A DNA stretch of 64,000 bases from Selenia dentaria (lineage: Eukaryota; Arthropoda; Insecta; Lepidoptera; Geometridae): the NCBI GenBank assembly GCA_917880725.1, contig OU862883.1, positions 19,143,005 through 19,207,004 on the forward strand, written 5' to 3'. The notes beneath the pieces are model-generated. The model worked only from the letters and a program-made list of their open reading frames with translations, made no database searches and was not told where the DNA came from. Positions 1 through 11,889 of this stretch are shown in pieces (position 1 is the first letter of the stretch; each line of letters begins with the position of its first letter). Both the position numbers and the translations under genes were made by a program.

Positions 1-1008
1 TTGATTCTGTTTTATTCGTTTACTTTATGATTTATATAATTTTAGTATGAAGTTTATTGCGATAAAATATTGTTTCATTTACTTGGTAGAGGAGTTAAAG
101 AATTTCCTTCCGTCGCCGTCAGGATGCAATTTGGAAGCGGATTCAAAAAAAAATTATAATGTTGATTCTACAAAAAATAATAATTGAAGAATAAGGAAAA
201 CCCAACTTCTGTATATGTATGGCCTCTTGTTCAAGTGTCTGTCTTGGTTGGTCCACAGTTCCAATTATTGAACTGCGAAGTGATAACATGCGTGCATACT
301 GTGGTAATGTTTCAAATGGCACTATACCTAGCGATATTACTGGATGAGGTTCAAAAAAAGTATATTTCGGGGTGTCGAACGCAGTGCGTTGTGATGCAAA
401 ACTACTTTCAAAATTTTTTTAACCTTACCTTTATAACCATCACTTGATACCATAAAAATAATGGGTATTTTTGTATATTTTTTATATTTATTTAATTTTT
501 AATACTATTACTAATAGATATACATTTTTTTTCGTATGATTCGAATGCGTGAACCGAAACGTAAGAATAACGCTAAAGATGACGTCTATATTTTGCTTAC
601 TTTGCTTTGTTTATTATTCTAAATTATTCTCCTTAAATATTTGGAAGTCATAAATAATTAAAAGTGTCTGTAGAATTTGGTTTTGCTAATAAGATTGGTT
701 GTAAAAATACCATGTGTTTTATATTTTCTTTGGCTTGCAATCCAAAGATATTATTTATTTATTACCAACTCAAATTATAATTGGAATATGCTTTGATATT
801 TCACTCATCAAATGTCTCCAATATAATCAAAATTGGTCGACATAACAATGTTTTTGAATTCTGAATAAAACCTAATTATTTAATTGATTGATTGACGAAT
901 TATTTCGTACTGAGATTAACTGTGATATGATTGAGGATTATGATATATCCGAGTTCAGATTGAATACCAAAACTATAGTAATTGGAAACAAAAGGAAAAC
1001 AACCTAAA
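1..1008. other. AT-rich intergenic DNA, nothing recognised
   Basis: No reading frame with recognisable protein similarity, RNA gene or repeat terminus was seen. The open frame at 184-447 starts without a clear context and shows no domain. Confidence 0.6.
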
Positions 1009-1239
1009 CAGCCGTGCGATTCTCTAAGAGCAAACATCGTTGCATCTTTGACAACATCCGTGAAACAAATGACGAGTTGACAAGAAAAGTTGGAAAAACA
1101 ACGTTATGTACAAGGGCGATACAAAGACCTTAAACTGTTAGTAAGTGTAAGGTCTTTGGGGCGATATCTCATAAAGTATTTGACATTGGTGAGCTCGTCG
1201 ACGTGCGCAACGACGAATCATTAGAGAATTTTACGGCTG
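1009..1239. mobile_element. MITE, CAGCCGTGCG family, copy A
   Basis: This 231-bp non-coding element begins CAGCCGTGCGATTCTCTAA and ends with the inverted form TTAGAGAATTTTACGGCTG, so it has terminal inverted repeats of about 19 bp. The interior (TTTGACAACATCCGTGAAAC, GGCGATATCTCATAAAG) recurs in three more places in the window (10475, 15661, 19076). There is no transposase, so it is non-autonomous. The superfamily is not assigned because the target duplication is unclear. Confidence 0.8.
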
Positions 1240-1422
1240 CAGGTAAGTACGAATTTTTAGGAGCAACGGAAACAAATAATTTCGATAATGTATTGATAAA
1301 AAACTACAATAATAAAATCTAAATGTATAGCATCATAAGTTTCAGAATACTTCGTGAAATTGCGCATAATATTACAAACATAAATGTATTAACATGCCTC
1401 TGACACCATGGTTATCAGGGAA

Positions 1423-1515
1423 TAATTAAACCGCCTTAAACGACGTTAGTCGTATAAAACAATACACAATTAGAATTACAAAGATCCATTTATTATTCAA
1501 TGAAGCCTGCCGCGT
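1423..1515. repeat. 93-bp segment duplicated inside MITE copy C
   Basis: The segment from AATTAAACCGCC to CCTGCCGCGT recurs at 15824-15916 with about two mismatches. Here it lies about 180 bp outside MITE copy A. In the other place it lies within a MITE of the same family. Confidence 0.85.
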
Positions 1516-4476
1516 CTTACTCATCTTAATTGCTTCTGCTGTGTAAGCCTCAGCTAAGAATAATTTCTTTATATTTAGCTGGCAATCCTTAAAACGCATA
1601 CTAAGCCAATTTAATCCAATAAACGGGACTTATTCACGCAAAGCCAAATCCTTTCATTTTCCCGAACGCTTATCGCTCGGCTTGTCTCAATGCAGACGAG
1701 GTCAGCTTCACAAAACGGGGGTTTCATTTTCATTTTCGACAACAGTTCAAATCGATATCTATCGGACCGTCAACAGCAAATTAGGTGGGCCCGACGCTCG
1801 TAAAGTTTTAATGTCACCTATTCATAGAAACAAAGCTAATAAAGTGGGTGATTAACGGGCTGTCAAAAGGTTTCATTGCTGCGCATTGGTATAGTGCTAG
1901 AACTGTATCGTAGATTTTAGCACAATAGTAACACAATTCCTTAACATTGATAAACACATCACGTTATTAGAAATATTACTCGACTTGAATCAGTAGCCAA
2001 ATATAGGAATTAAAACGGTCGATAAAACCTTACCAACGCAATGAAAATAAAATAAAAACATATCCGGAAACAATTACCGGTAAAAAGCACATATCTAGAA
2101 ATAAATATGACACGTCAAATCAACAGCATTCTCTTTTTTCTTATGTCTCAACGCAGTCTCTACATATGAATGTAAAACTGCGTTGATACATGCCCGCACA
2201 AAGACCCTACACATAAATCAACCAGTTTAAGCAATAATCAACGAAACTCATCTGAATGTCTCCTCAAATGACGAGGATGTTCCCTAATCTGACCATGACG
2301 TTTGAATAATTTTATTAGTAGAAGGGGATTTAGTGCGAGCCACGAAAATGTCCGACGTTGCGCACACTTAGCATGGAAATACAGAAAATGAGGGGACCGT
2401 TGCCGACAACCGACGGATGGGTCAGCAATCAAAATAATGTAACGCGACTTCCTCAACTCGACCTTTATTGAAGAGAACTTGAGAGACTTCCAAATATTTT
2501 TATATAAAGTCACTATACACTTCTTGTGTTACACAACATTGTATTATTTTGTATTAAAAGCGAATATGTCACACAGAAGACGGCAGAGCTAGTATTACTT
2601 TCATAACATTCATCAATTTGATACGATTATATGTCTATTTTTATTCTTCTGTCCTGTCCTTTTTTGTAAACGTCTGCATATTTTATGTTTAATGTTATAT
2701 AAAAAAAAATGAAATCAAACAAATTGCTATAGTGTTTAAAATGTTAGATATATTTGAAATTTCTAATGTAATTAAGTATTTTACATACCTACTTTATAAT
2801 CTACTTCCATAGATTTTTAATTTTATGTTTGAATATAGGTTGTTAAATCAAATTATTTAATATAATGGACTATACCGCTTCTAAGTCAATGTCATTAAAT
2901 AGCCTGAAACTGGACGTTGAGGAAATATCTCGGAATACAGGTCACTTAGATTACTGTTACCTCTGGGTACATATCAAGTAAAGCCACCGTGAAGAGGGTA
3001 GAGTAATGAGGTTATACATTTGCGAGAGAATTAGGTTTCGTCGGAGAATTTTAATTTACAATTTCGAGACGCACCGAGTTTTAATCAAACTTATTCAGGA
3101 CAACAAGATTAAAAATTACTGTTGTAATTATATCAGGTTTATTAATTACTGTAACTACATTTTTTTGATGAGGTTGATTAAATTAAATCTAACAATCAAG
3201 TCAGCTTATTATTGCAGTTTTAGATAAAAATGAGAATAAACAGATGACACCCAAATTTCAATAAGTTAACCATTTTCATTATGCAGATATTACATGGTGT
3301 AGGCTTCGATTTTAATGATCGAAAATATGATCAAATGCATCTGGAGAAGAAGCTTATTAGTTTGAACTCCAGCCGCATTGGAGTCTATAGAAGTTTAAAA
3401 AAGCATTCATACATCGATTCACAGCACAATATATGTTGATCGATATCAGTTTTATTCTGTGGGGTCGAAAAATCTATTTGGCCAAAAGCACAATCAAATC
3501 CTCTTAACTGAAGCTAAGTCTACAGATAACTAGCAGTAAGCTTCAAATGGGGATTACCACAGTTAACAGGGACTTATGTATATAAGAGCCTCGCGATACG
3601 TATACTGCACAAAGAGAACAATCTATCGTCAGAACCAATGCCAACTCTCAGAATTATAGCTGCCAAACGGAATCTATTTTGGCTTCAGATCGAATCTGAA
3701 CTTCGAATAACATATTATCTTTCATTAATAGCTTTATCTACTCAATTATTGGAATACCAATCTAGTTCGGTGATTTATGATCATTTTATCTCAGTGTAAC
3801 AAGGTTTCAAGTTACGGAGAGTAATCGTTCATCTGTGTTCAACTTTTTGTAGATGTTAATGTGGACTTAGTACGCACCGGGTTTTATTTACGTACATTAT
3901 TATATATGAATTTATTTAAGTATTTTATGGGAGTAACGCTAGTATGAAATTTAAGGAATATATATAGCGTAAAAGATTGATGAAGCTACAAGTGTCGTCG
4001 AGGAGCGATCTCGATTCTTTGTTACCTACACGACAAATCTACTAGTTACTCAAGTGAAAAAATATGGCAATACTACCGAAAATGTAGCGAAGCAATGACG
4101 CTTAATTAAAAAAGCTATATGGACAGTATATTTATCAAAATATTAGCCTAGAATTTGCCATAAATTCGGTCTGAAGTAGACATGTGATTGGCGCGCACTC
4201 ATTTGAACCGAACCGAAATCGACTGAGCAACGACCTCCAGACAGTCAGGTGACTAGACGAAGCTCCTTAAAGAACATCGACGATACGAAGACTCTAATTG
4301 CCATTTGATGACAGAAATGCTTCGTCAACTGGATTGACAGCGTCAAATTAAAAGCATTTTCGTTAAGGTCGATCTCGTTGTACGCACTGGCTAGATCCAA
4401 ATTTTGAGCAAGTGTTTGCACAATGGATGACTCGTACTTACGATAAAGAAGTTTGACAATTAGATAGCAATCACTG
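1516..4476. other. Non-coding stretch, nothing recognised
   Basis: AT-rich DNA with only short chance open frames (for example 2238-2513 minus and 3006-3227 plus) that show no domain or compositional change. No repeat terminus was identified. Confidence 0.5.
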
Positions 4477-4752
4477 TTGGTTAGTTTGGAGCGTATTTGT
4501 AGCGGGTGGCGCGTGAAGGTACCCGCTTGGCGCGTCGGAGACTGGCGTTCAGGCGGCGCGACGGAGGCTGCGCAAGCATCCCCCCGCCTTCATTCACTCC
4601 ACATCAGCCGGGCCCAGCTCAAAACAGCCGGACTTTTAATGCGGCGTGTGCTCTTTTCACACGAAACAGGGATCCAACTCGTGTCAGCATTAGCGATTCA
4701 AGATCACAGCGGAAAAGGATTTGTTGTATCGCTAAGCTCTAATGGTCGTTAA
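4477..4752. other. GC-rich island, possible host 5' exon or promoter region
   Basis: About 270 bp with several CG-rich runs (GGCGCGTGAAGG, GGCGGCGCGACGG, CCGGGCCCAGC) stand out from the AT-rich surroundings. Two plus-strand frames overlap here (91 and 78 codons) but neither resembles a known family. It could be an untranslated first exon, a promoter or part of an unrecognised repeat. Confidence 0.3.
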
Positions 4753-6654
4753 CGAACGAATTGGGTGGAATGTTAGAGTCGTTTGAGGAAACTCGATCCT
4801 TTGTTTTGGAATTCCGAAAGAACTCTCAAAATAAAAAGCTTTTCGTAAAAGTACAAAAGAGCTCACATACAATTACATTTAAGTTCTATATTACATCGAA
4901 GTTATCGAAACGCAAAAATAACATAACGTATTATGTGTAAAAAGGTAAAAAAGTAAGAATGTGTAGTATATCATTTGGCCTCAATCACTGTAATACCATC
5001 TATGTTTCGTTGAAATTAGAAACCCATATAACCTATAAAATATGATAAAAATATTATGTGTGTAATGGTTCGCTCATTCAGTCTGATCATAAGAATACGA
5101 ACTATTATGATTCAAACAAATGCTTGTAGATAATTCGACGCCCGAACTGAAAAAACTCCATACAGATGTTAAGTTCCTTGCTGAATTACAAAATAAGTAT
5201 CCGTCTACTTTATGTTTTTAAGTTACCTAGTAAAAAAATAATGGCCAAATCATGTAAGCCCCTACTACTATAAAGACAACTCATCTTAATCTCATATCAA
5301 ACCAAATTCAATATAAGACGATATATCACTGGAGTTAGAGGTACATTGTACGCTTAATTGACTCGCTTCAATCTAATTTTCTTAGTAGCGAGGAGTCAGC
5401 CAGACAGGTAAATGAGTTTCGGTGTGCCACCAACACAGGAGAAATAGGAGTGAAGTTTAAACAAATGTGAAAAAGCAGAACGGAAACTACAAGTATGTCA
5501 AATGTCAAACCGTAGCTACAGGTTCTGTTATTTCCATGATGTCAACAAGCCACTAACAATTAATTTAAGCACGATGACCTCTAAATAAGTAGAAGAGTAA
5601 ATTGTATTCTCTATTTAGTTTTAACACATCATTCATATAGTTACGATGGTTGTAAAATTTAGGACAAGCTAATATACCGCTTAACTAATTTACGCCAGCT
5701 GAAAACTCATAGAATACCCAGAAAAAATAACTCAAAATGTTCTTGTGATTTTAATCGCAACTAATGATTTATTAGGCAGGAATACTAACAATATGGAATT
5801 TGCATCCAGATATTCGTTGATCGACGTTTGTATTCAAAGTATATTGTGCTGTATGTAATGCCATAACTATGCCCATAAAAATACGAATTTATCATTGACA
5901 TACGTCGTATATCATGATATTCTTTTATCTGTGTATTTAGACATTCCTCGCTCAATTTCGCAGTCGTTTATCTTGACGACGACATATTTGTTTGCCGAGG
6001 TCTCATAATGTGAGTAAATATCAGGCAAATATTATATTCGCACACATAAACGTAATTGATTCGATGACACAGTAATTTTACGTGTAAACGTTATTGGATA
6101 CTCGTAATATTATAATACCTATAATCTATATATCACTGTAATTTTAGTGCAATTAATGACTGAATCATTTTCGGAATAGGAAATGAGGAGCGCTTTATAC
6201 CTACACATGCAGTTGTACTTGTGAATCATAAAAAGTGAGTCAACCAGACTTTCTAGTTGGTTTTATGTTAAAAGCGGGCAAACAGTAACAATAACAAAAT
6301 TAAAAAAGTGTGCAGTCATTACACTGTTAAAGTTTGAAGGGCATCGTAGCAAACACAGATGGACATGGATAAAAACAACTGGGCGAATGAGACGAGTGCA
6401 GTGCAAAATGTCCATTCTGAATTCTGGGTATAGTTATGTAACTGTCACGCGTGCCCGTTTTGTAACTATAACTATATAATTGTAAACTGTTATAATCACT
6501 GGGAATAAAGCTGCCGCAGTATCAAAGAAGATGCATTATATTTGCATTAGGTTCATCCCGAGCTTTTGCAACCTAAATTACGAACAAATGATTTGACAGG
6601 CTCACCTGGTCACTTACATACTAAATAAGTGCTGGTACAATGTCACTGAAAACA
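4753..6654. other. Non-coding stretch, nothing recognised
   Basis: AT-rich sequence without a supported gene or an element boundary I can define. Confidence 0.5.
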
Positions 6655-6798
6655 CTAACCCCGGTTTTCTATATCTAAAAACGGACCTTTTTGCTTAGTA
6701 CTTCTTACTTTTTGACAGTTTTTGTATGAGACAACTGTCAACAAGTAACGAGTCGTAAGCAAAACGGTCCGTTTTTATATATAGAAAGCTGGGGTTAG
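6655..6798. mobile_element. Foldback MITE with ~65-bp arms
   Basis: The 144-bp segment is an imperfect palindrome: it starts CTAACCCCGGTTTTCTATAT and ends with the inverted form ATATAGAAAGCTGGGGTTAG. The arms run inward through AAAACGGACC and TTTGACAGTT to a small central loop containing TTTTTGTATGA. The element nested at 10499 has the same centre but different outer arms. No coding capacity. Confidence 0.8.
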
Positions 6799-7110
6799 AG
6801 AAGAAATATAATAGAATAGTTCGTAGCTAAGCGAAAGCTTACAAAAATATCCAGTTTATACTGAGAGAAGATGAATCATATATTCAATTCACTCCATGAT
6901 ACCTTTATCTCGCAGTGAAAACATTTTTTTTAAAAACATACGGCCTACAATTACCTACTTGAGAACAATCCCAAAACAATACATCGATGTCACGTATGCT
7001 TGACGTTAGACCTCAACGACATGTTTAGGTATAGTCTGTGCAAAAAGGGTAGCGTTTTAAGAATGGAGGTCACGTTTCTGCTAATTTTTGTGCTCGTTGT
7101 GGTATTAAAT

Positions 7111-7140
7111 AAAAAAAATGGTTAGATAACCATTTTTTTT
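7111..7140. repeat. Perfect 14-bp hairpin of A/T-run type
   Basis: AAAAAAAATGGTTA is followed by a two-base loop and its exact inverted complement. It sits at the edge of the minus-strand repeat at 7130-7355 and may be its terminal structure. Confidence 0.7.
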
Positions 7141-7355
7141 TATTGCAGATGCAAACTCGGTTTACGGACGATAATTTTACGTGATAACGTCATAAGACAA
7201 ACCGAACGCTTAGGCCGTCGTGCCTCTCTATCACTTGTTCCATATTCTCGCTTGCACTCTCGGTTCAGGCAGAATGTGACAACGGAACGTGAAAATAAGT
7301 CATACTTTTTCGTATGTGCAGCTTGGGTCATCGATTAATAAGACGTTATCGCGTC
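7130..7355 (-). repeat. Dispersed repeat, partner of 21385-21560
   Basis: On the minus strand this reads GATAACGTCTTAT...AATCGATGA...CTGCAC.TACGAAAAAG...TTGTCTTATGACGTTATCACGTAAAATTATCGTCCG, interrupted by less conserved bases. The plus strand at 21385-21560 has the same order of blocks. It has no convincing coding potential. The class is unknown. Confidence 0.75.
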
Positions 7356-7599
7356 AAGAAAGCTAAATAAAATTGCTGCATATGCTAAAATTGGTGTCGA
7401 AGTTTACACTTTACAGTTGTGTGACGGATAGAGAATAGGTAAATTGGGCTGCCATATATAAAACTGAATGTTAGTTTACCGAAATCCACGACGGTTCACT
7501 TTTTGCACAGACTCTACTTATTAATATTAACCAGTTGTTCTGTTAATATGTGTGGTGTATTTTATGAGTCTCACTTCCTTAGGTTATATGTTCAGATGA

Positions 7600-7835
7600 T
7601 AATTAAGAAGATCCAGATGCCGATCATTCTGAATCCCCTTAGCCAAGCTGGCCCTTAGCAACCTTTCTTTCGAAACATGGACTCTATAGGTTCGATTTCT
7701 AAACCGATCCAGAGAAAGACTATGAGTTATGAGCTGAAATGTTTCATCTCGTACCTTGTGATGTATTAATGTGTGTGTCCATGCCACCCGCGCTACATGG
7801 AATTGTAGTGTGTGAGAGTGTAAGTGTGTGAAAGC
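7600..7835 (+). mobile_element. tRNA-derived SINE, degenerate copy
   Basis: Contains a B-box-like TAGGTTCGATTTC and, downstream, the block CTTGTGATGTATTAATGTGTGTGTCCATGCC followed by a CGC..ACATGGAAT stretch. The same 3' blocks occur at 35430-35660 and, weakly, at 19480-19765. The A-box end is eroded. Confidence 0.6.
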
Positions 7836-7860
7836 TTGGTTCCATCACCGATCAATCTTT

Positions 7861-8125
7861 AAATTTCTTAACACGAACCAAAAAGTTTGGCAGTTCCTAC
7901 CTCTGTCGTGTAACTGAATTATGGAATGCTCTGCCGGTGTATGTTTTTCCTTGCAACTATGACCATGGGTCTTTCAAGCGGGGCGTGAGAAAGCAGTTTA
8001 AGGACATCATAGGGGTAACGATTAACGCAGCTTACGGCTGCATTAATGGTCATCGCTTCTTGATTCTATCTTTGCTTTCTATCAGGCGAGAGGAAGACAC
8101 TTTGATGAAGAAATAAAAAAAAACC
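7861..8125 (+). mobile_element. CR1/jockey-like LINE 3' end
   Basis: A broken plus-strand frame encodes the C-terminal tail typical of insect non-LTR retrotransposons (TRTKKFGSSYLCRV, LWNALPVYVFP, SFKRGVRKQF), followed by the 3' UTR block GCAGCTTACGGCTGCATTAATGGTC, CTTTGATGAAGAA and an A run. The fragment at 23870-24250 is the same family. It is 5' truncated and inactive. Confidence 0.8.
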
Positions 8126-8759
8126 CTCTACTCTATCCACGCCAAATTTGTGACCATCTCACGGAGGTCATAAGAAGTTGAAGCTAGTTATAAACTAAAT
8201 ACCAAATGCTTGGAAGCAGGGTGAGTTATTGCGTTGCAATATTAGTTTCAACATTTGCCAGAATACAAACACCAGAAGTTTCACGTCTTGGTCAACTAAA
8301 ACACTGAACTATGGAAACTTGAGCTTCAATAGACCAATTTTGATGCATTTTTAACGTTGCTTTGAAACGTTTCTGTAGAACGTTTCTTGAATTCTAAAAC
8401 TTCAAAATGTTATACGTGCATACGAAATTTTTTTGATGTGTAACCTTAATTTATTGGAAAACCTAAAGTTTACAAGCAATAGTGCAAGCATAACTGTGTT
8501 ATTGAAGTTGTGGTAAAATAATTTAAAAATAACTTACGTATGATAGCAAATATGTCCTTGCCTTTGGGGGCTCAACATTTTTGGGCTACTGCAGTTAATT
8601 GTCATCATTGTCAGTCATGGCGGCGCCTTGACACATGGTCAGGGTTTGGACATGGGACATGCATTTGCGTGATCTATTGTAAATATCTGTGAGTGTGACA
8701 CTCTAGTAAATAAAATTACTGGATGACTCAAAAATCACTGTCTCAGGGGGACGAGCGTA
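8126..8759. other. Non-coding stretch, nothing recognised
   Basis: No supported gene. A short ATGGCGGCGCC motif near 8618 is isolated. Confidence 0.5.
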
Positions 8760-8764
8760 GTACT

Positions 8765-9266
8765 GCTCAATCTTTTTTTAGATGTCTTCCACACAAGGTA
8801 TTCAGGTCCCAAACTAGGCATAACCTGTACTGTGATAACTCAATAACTGATTTACATATTTATAAACATATATATATATATATATATATATACATAAATA
8901 TAAATGAACCCCTACTTGAGAACGGCTTAACCGATTAAGCTAATACTTTTTTTGTTATGTTAAATATATCAGGTTCTCCTGACAATAATGGTTGTAATGG
9001 GTAAGTAACCTTCTGGTTCTTATGAAAGAAACACCAGGAAAATATGAGAGGTTATGGCGAGGCCGAAGGCCGAGCCTACTTCGCGAACGAAGTCGCGGGC
9101 AGTTCCTAGTTACTTATACAATACATACCCAGATAGCATATATCGATAGATAAATAGTTTAAACAGACACGTTCCGGCACACAAATGTTTGAGGTGTCCA
9201 GGGGTCGAACTCGGGACTAGCGGCTCAGTAGGAAATAATAACTATCAACTCCACCACCCGGTCAGC
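8765..9266 (-). mobile_element. tRNA-derived SINE split by a Helitron-like insertion
   Basis: The right end, read on the minus strand, has pol III-like boxes (A box GGTGGTGGAGTTGATAG; B box GAGTTCGACCCC). The left end holds the tail block ACACAAGGTATTCAGGTCCC beside a T run. A second, uninterrupted copy is at 9303-9513. In this copy about 220 bp (8891-9110) are inserted in the middle, next to a (TA)n tract. Confidence 0.75.
8891..9110 (+). mobile_element. Non-autonomous Helitron-like element
   Basis: The 3' end is CGCGA-ACGAAG-TCGCG (a 5-bp stem hairpin at 9082-9097), eight bases, then CTAGT at 9106-9110 followed by T. This is the Helitron terminal pattern (hairpin then CTRRT, inserted next to T). 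The block ATGGCGAGGCCGAAGGCCGAG precedes it. Related ends are at 16800-16896 and 35190-35341. The 5' boundary is placed by comparison with the uninterrupted SINE and is approximate. Confidence 0.7.
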
Positions 9267-9302
9267 CAAAACTATAGTTCTAAGCTCTGGGGGCCTATTT
9301 TT

Positions 9303-9513
9303 TTGAATATCATCCACACAAGGTGTTCAGGTCCCAAACTAGGCAGAGCCTATACTAAGGTAACTTGATAGCTGATATCCATATTTATAAATACTCATAC
9401 ATATACACACCCAGACACAGTTCAAACAGACCTTAAATGTTTGAGGTGACCGGGAAGGAACCCGGGATCAGGGGCTCAGTAGGCGGGGATCTATCCACTA
9501 CACCAACCGGCCA
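9303..9513 (-). mobile_element. tRNA-derived SINE, complete copy
   Basis: On the minus strand it starts CTGGCCGGTTGGTGTAGTGG (A box region), has the B-box-like GGGTTCCTTCCC, then GACCTCAAACATTT-type body sequence, and ends in the tail TTTGGGACCTGAACACC followed by a poly(A)-like run (T run at 9299-9306 on the plus strand). Same family as 8765-9266. Confidence 0.75.
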
Positions 9514-9699
9514 GAAAAACTAAGCTCTGGCACTGCATCTGTCATGGGTAAGCAATAGTGCTAAGTAACAGGCGCACGCCAGTCTTGGTCAAAGCCTGGT
9601 TTGTTAAACATTTTATTTATGAAATAAATGTGCACAATTTTGTGATAAAAGGTACCTACTTTTGAACTATCATGGTACCGACAAATTATTCACACTATA

Positions 9700-9910
9700 T
9701 GGTATTGTAAGCGAATCCATAGAAAGTAAAAATTTATTCACTATTTTTAGTGACCCTTGCTACTTACGGAATCGATTGTCATTCACCGTCAATGATGATA
9801 TTATCAAGATAGGCGTAACAATTTTCAGTTTATGGAGTGTAACTCAGAAACTGCTTGATTGAATTTGATGAAATTTAAATGGGACCACCTCGGAAGTATA
9901 CTCTACCAAG
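9700..9910. repeat. Dispersed repeat, long-form partner of 28545-28770
   Basis: Shares with 28545-28770 the blocks TTTTTAGTGA.CCTTGCTA, ATCGATTG.CATT.ACCG, ATATTATCAA, AACAATTTTC and TTTAAATGG.ACCAC.TCGGAAGTATACTCTACC over about 180 bp. Its second half also matches the ACCGACTTCC family at 14159, 23337, 36769 and 47549. Confidence 0.75.
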
Positions 9911-10474
9911 GGGTAGAAATCTATGAACATACTCATAAAAAAAACATAAATACGAGCATTTAAAAAACTAAAGACAAAACCGAGGGTGCCGTTATGCCGT
10001 ACCATCATACCCCTAACAAAATAATGGTATCGTGTTTTTATTCCTAGCGCGTGCCCAAAATACACTTCCGTCGTTTTTATTATTTGTTATTTTACTTTAG
10101 AGTTTACACTGTGACACATGTGAAATAATTAAAATTTGTCCGATACGTAGGTCAAGGAATCCAGGCTAATTACTTTAATCCAATTTTCTCTGATATATTT
10201 TTGTCTTTTTTATATACCTACTTTAGACAAACGAAAACTATTGAATCTTACATCTAACAATGCTATGATTACAGCTTGTTGAGTTCATATGACTACTACA
10301 CTCACAATATATTTAGAAAAGTAACGCCGCAGCTATTTGCTGACGCGCTTTCTTTTTGTTTGTACCTATACCAGACATTTTTATGAATATCTTAAAATAT
10401 ATAAAGGCGATAAAAATATATAAATAATAAACGTGGATATTGGTACCGTGAGAAATAACGTACCAAGATATGAA
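9911..10474. other. Non-coding stretch, nothing recognised
   Basis: AT-rich sequence. The 73-codon minus-strand frame here overlaps the repeat and is not supported. Confidence 0.5.
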
Positions 10475-10865
10475 CTGCCGTGCGATTTTCTAACGGCCGG
10501 TCCCAATAATCTGTCTATCACCGGTTTATCTTACTAGAGATAGATATTTGACACTTTTTGTATGAACGTTATGTCAAATTTCTATCGGTAGTAAGGAAAA
10601 CCGTGGATAGATAGATTATTGGGATCCTCCATAAGCGCAAAAATCGTTGCATCTTTGACAACATCCGTGAAACAAATGACGAGATGACAAGAAGCGTTGG
10701 AAAAACAACCTTGTGTACAAGGCTACGAAGAACTATTATTTCTTCGTAGGTACAAGGGCGATATCTCATATAGTATTTGACATCGGTGAGTTGATTGATT
10801 GTGTTTTGTGTTGTGATTTGATTCGTCGATGCGCTCGCCGACGAATCATTAGAGTCGCACGGCTG
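10475..10865. mobile_element. MITE, CAGCCGTGCG family, copy B (with nested element)
   Basis: Begins CTGCCGTGCGATTTTCTAA and ends TTAGAGTCGCACGGCTG. The interior keeps GCATCTTTGACAACATCCG and GGCGATATCTCATA. It is longer than copy A because a 129-bp foldback element sits at 10499-10627 and because extra bases are present near 10718-10830. Two opposing 70-109-codon open frames across it are chance frames. Confidence 0.8.
10499..10627. mobile_element. Foldback MITE nested in MITE copy B
   Basis: Starts GGTCCCAATAATCTGTCTATC and ends with its near inverse GATAGATAGATTATTGGGATCC. The arms pair almost to the centre (CTTACTA, GATAGA, ATTTGACA), leaving a loop with TTTTTGTATGA, the same centre as the element at 6655-6798. 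Confidence 0.85.
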
Positions 10866-11889
10866 AAACGGCAGGAGACGGAATATTTGAAAGGCCAAAC
10901 AAACAATTTACAATTCCTGTCATAATCTCGACAGCAAATAAAAAACAGCTACACCACAAACAACCGTCACCTGCTAAGCGTGCGGGTTATATTTATGAAC
11001 AAATTGGGGTTCCCAGTCCGTATGATCGGTCCTAAAATTGAATTATTTCGAGCCAGCCGTCCCCTTCGACCGAGGCATCCGCAATTTGCATAGTTGCGCT
11101 TCGGCCTCGTTCCACCAATAACACCAGGTATTTCGGCGCGGGACCTTTTTGGCACTGGAAATTGGTAGGGAAATCTTGTTTGAGTTTAGTACTTACCTTA
11201 ACGCTGTAAAGAGCTCATGTTTTTATGTTTTTGCAAGTCTAACAGAGAGTAAAGATTGTAAACAATTAGCAAACGTACAATAGTACCTACCTAGTAAATT
11301 TGTTAAAGTGATTATCAGTACGGTCCCAATTGAGCCATAATCGCTATTAGCGCGATAACAGTCGGTCCCTTTCACCGTGAGCGTGATTACGATGGCCCAC
11401 GCTACGTCATCGATGACGTCTATGCCGCCATATTGACGATTACATGAACCATGTTCTACACCATAATCGTCGTGAGCGTTCTGTCAAAAGTGACAGGTGT
11501 TTGTTTATTTCTACAATGTCTTTACTGGTGTCCCTTCATTTTGATGTAAAAGTTGCAAAAGTCGGTCCATCCATTCCATTATTTCTTTTTAATCCACACA
11601 CCACATAGTTAACCTTCACACTATGCATGATATTTTTATGAATTTGTTTTTCGCGCGCAAATGGTTCTTTTGCTACAACTCTGGTCCGAATTAACAACAC
11701 GCTTACAGTGCCATGAGCTGTCAAAATCGCGATATTTGTCTCGGACCAGCTTTGGTAGACGATAGCACTGTGAGCAGAATTATCGCAAAACGGACCACGG
11801 CTTATATAAACGCTTGTCATGTCACACTTGAGATCGATCGATGAGGGCAATCTCAAGTACAAGCATAAGAATAAAATTAATTCGTTAAA
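10866..11889. other. Non-coding stretch with a 16-bp palindrome
   Basis: ACGTCATCGATGACGT at 11404-11419 is a perfect palindrome containing two CRE-like half sites. Minus-strand frames at 10967-11155 and 11536-11898 show no recognisable domain. Confidence 0.45.

Noticed and set aside
10569..10925. Overlapping 109- and 70-codon genes
   Set aside because: Both lie on opposite strands across a MITE with a nested foldback element and have no domain.
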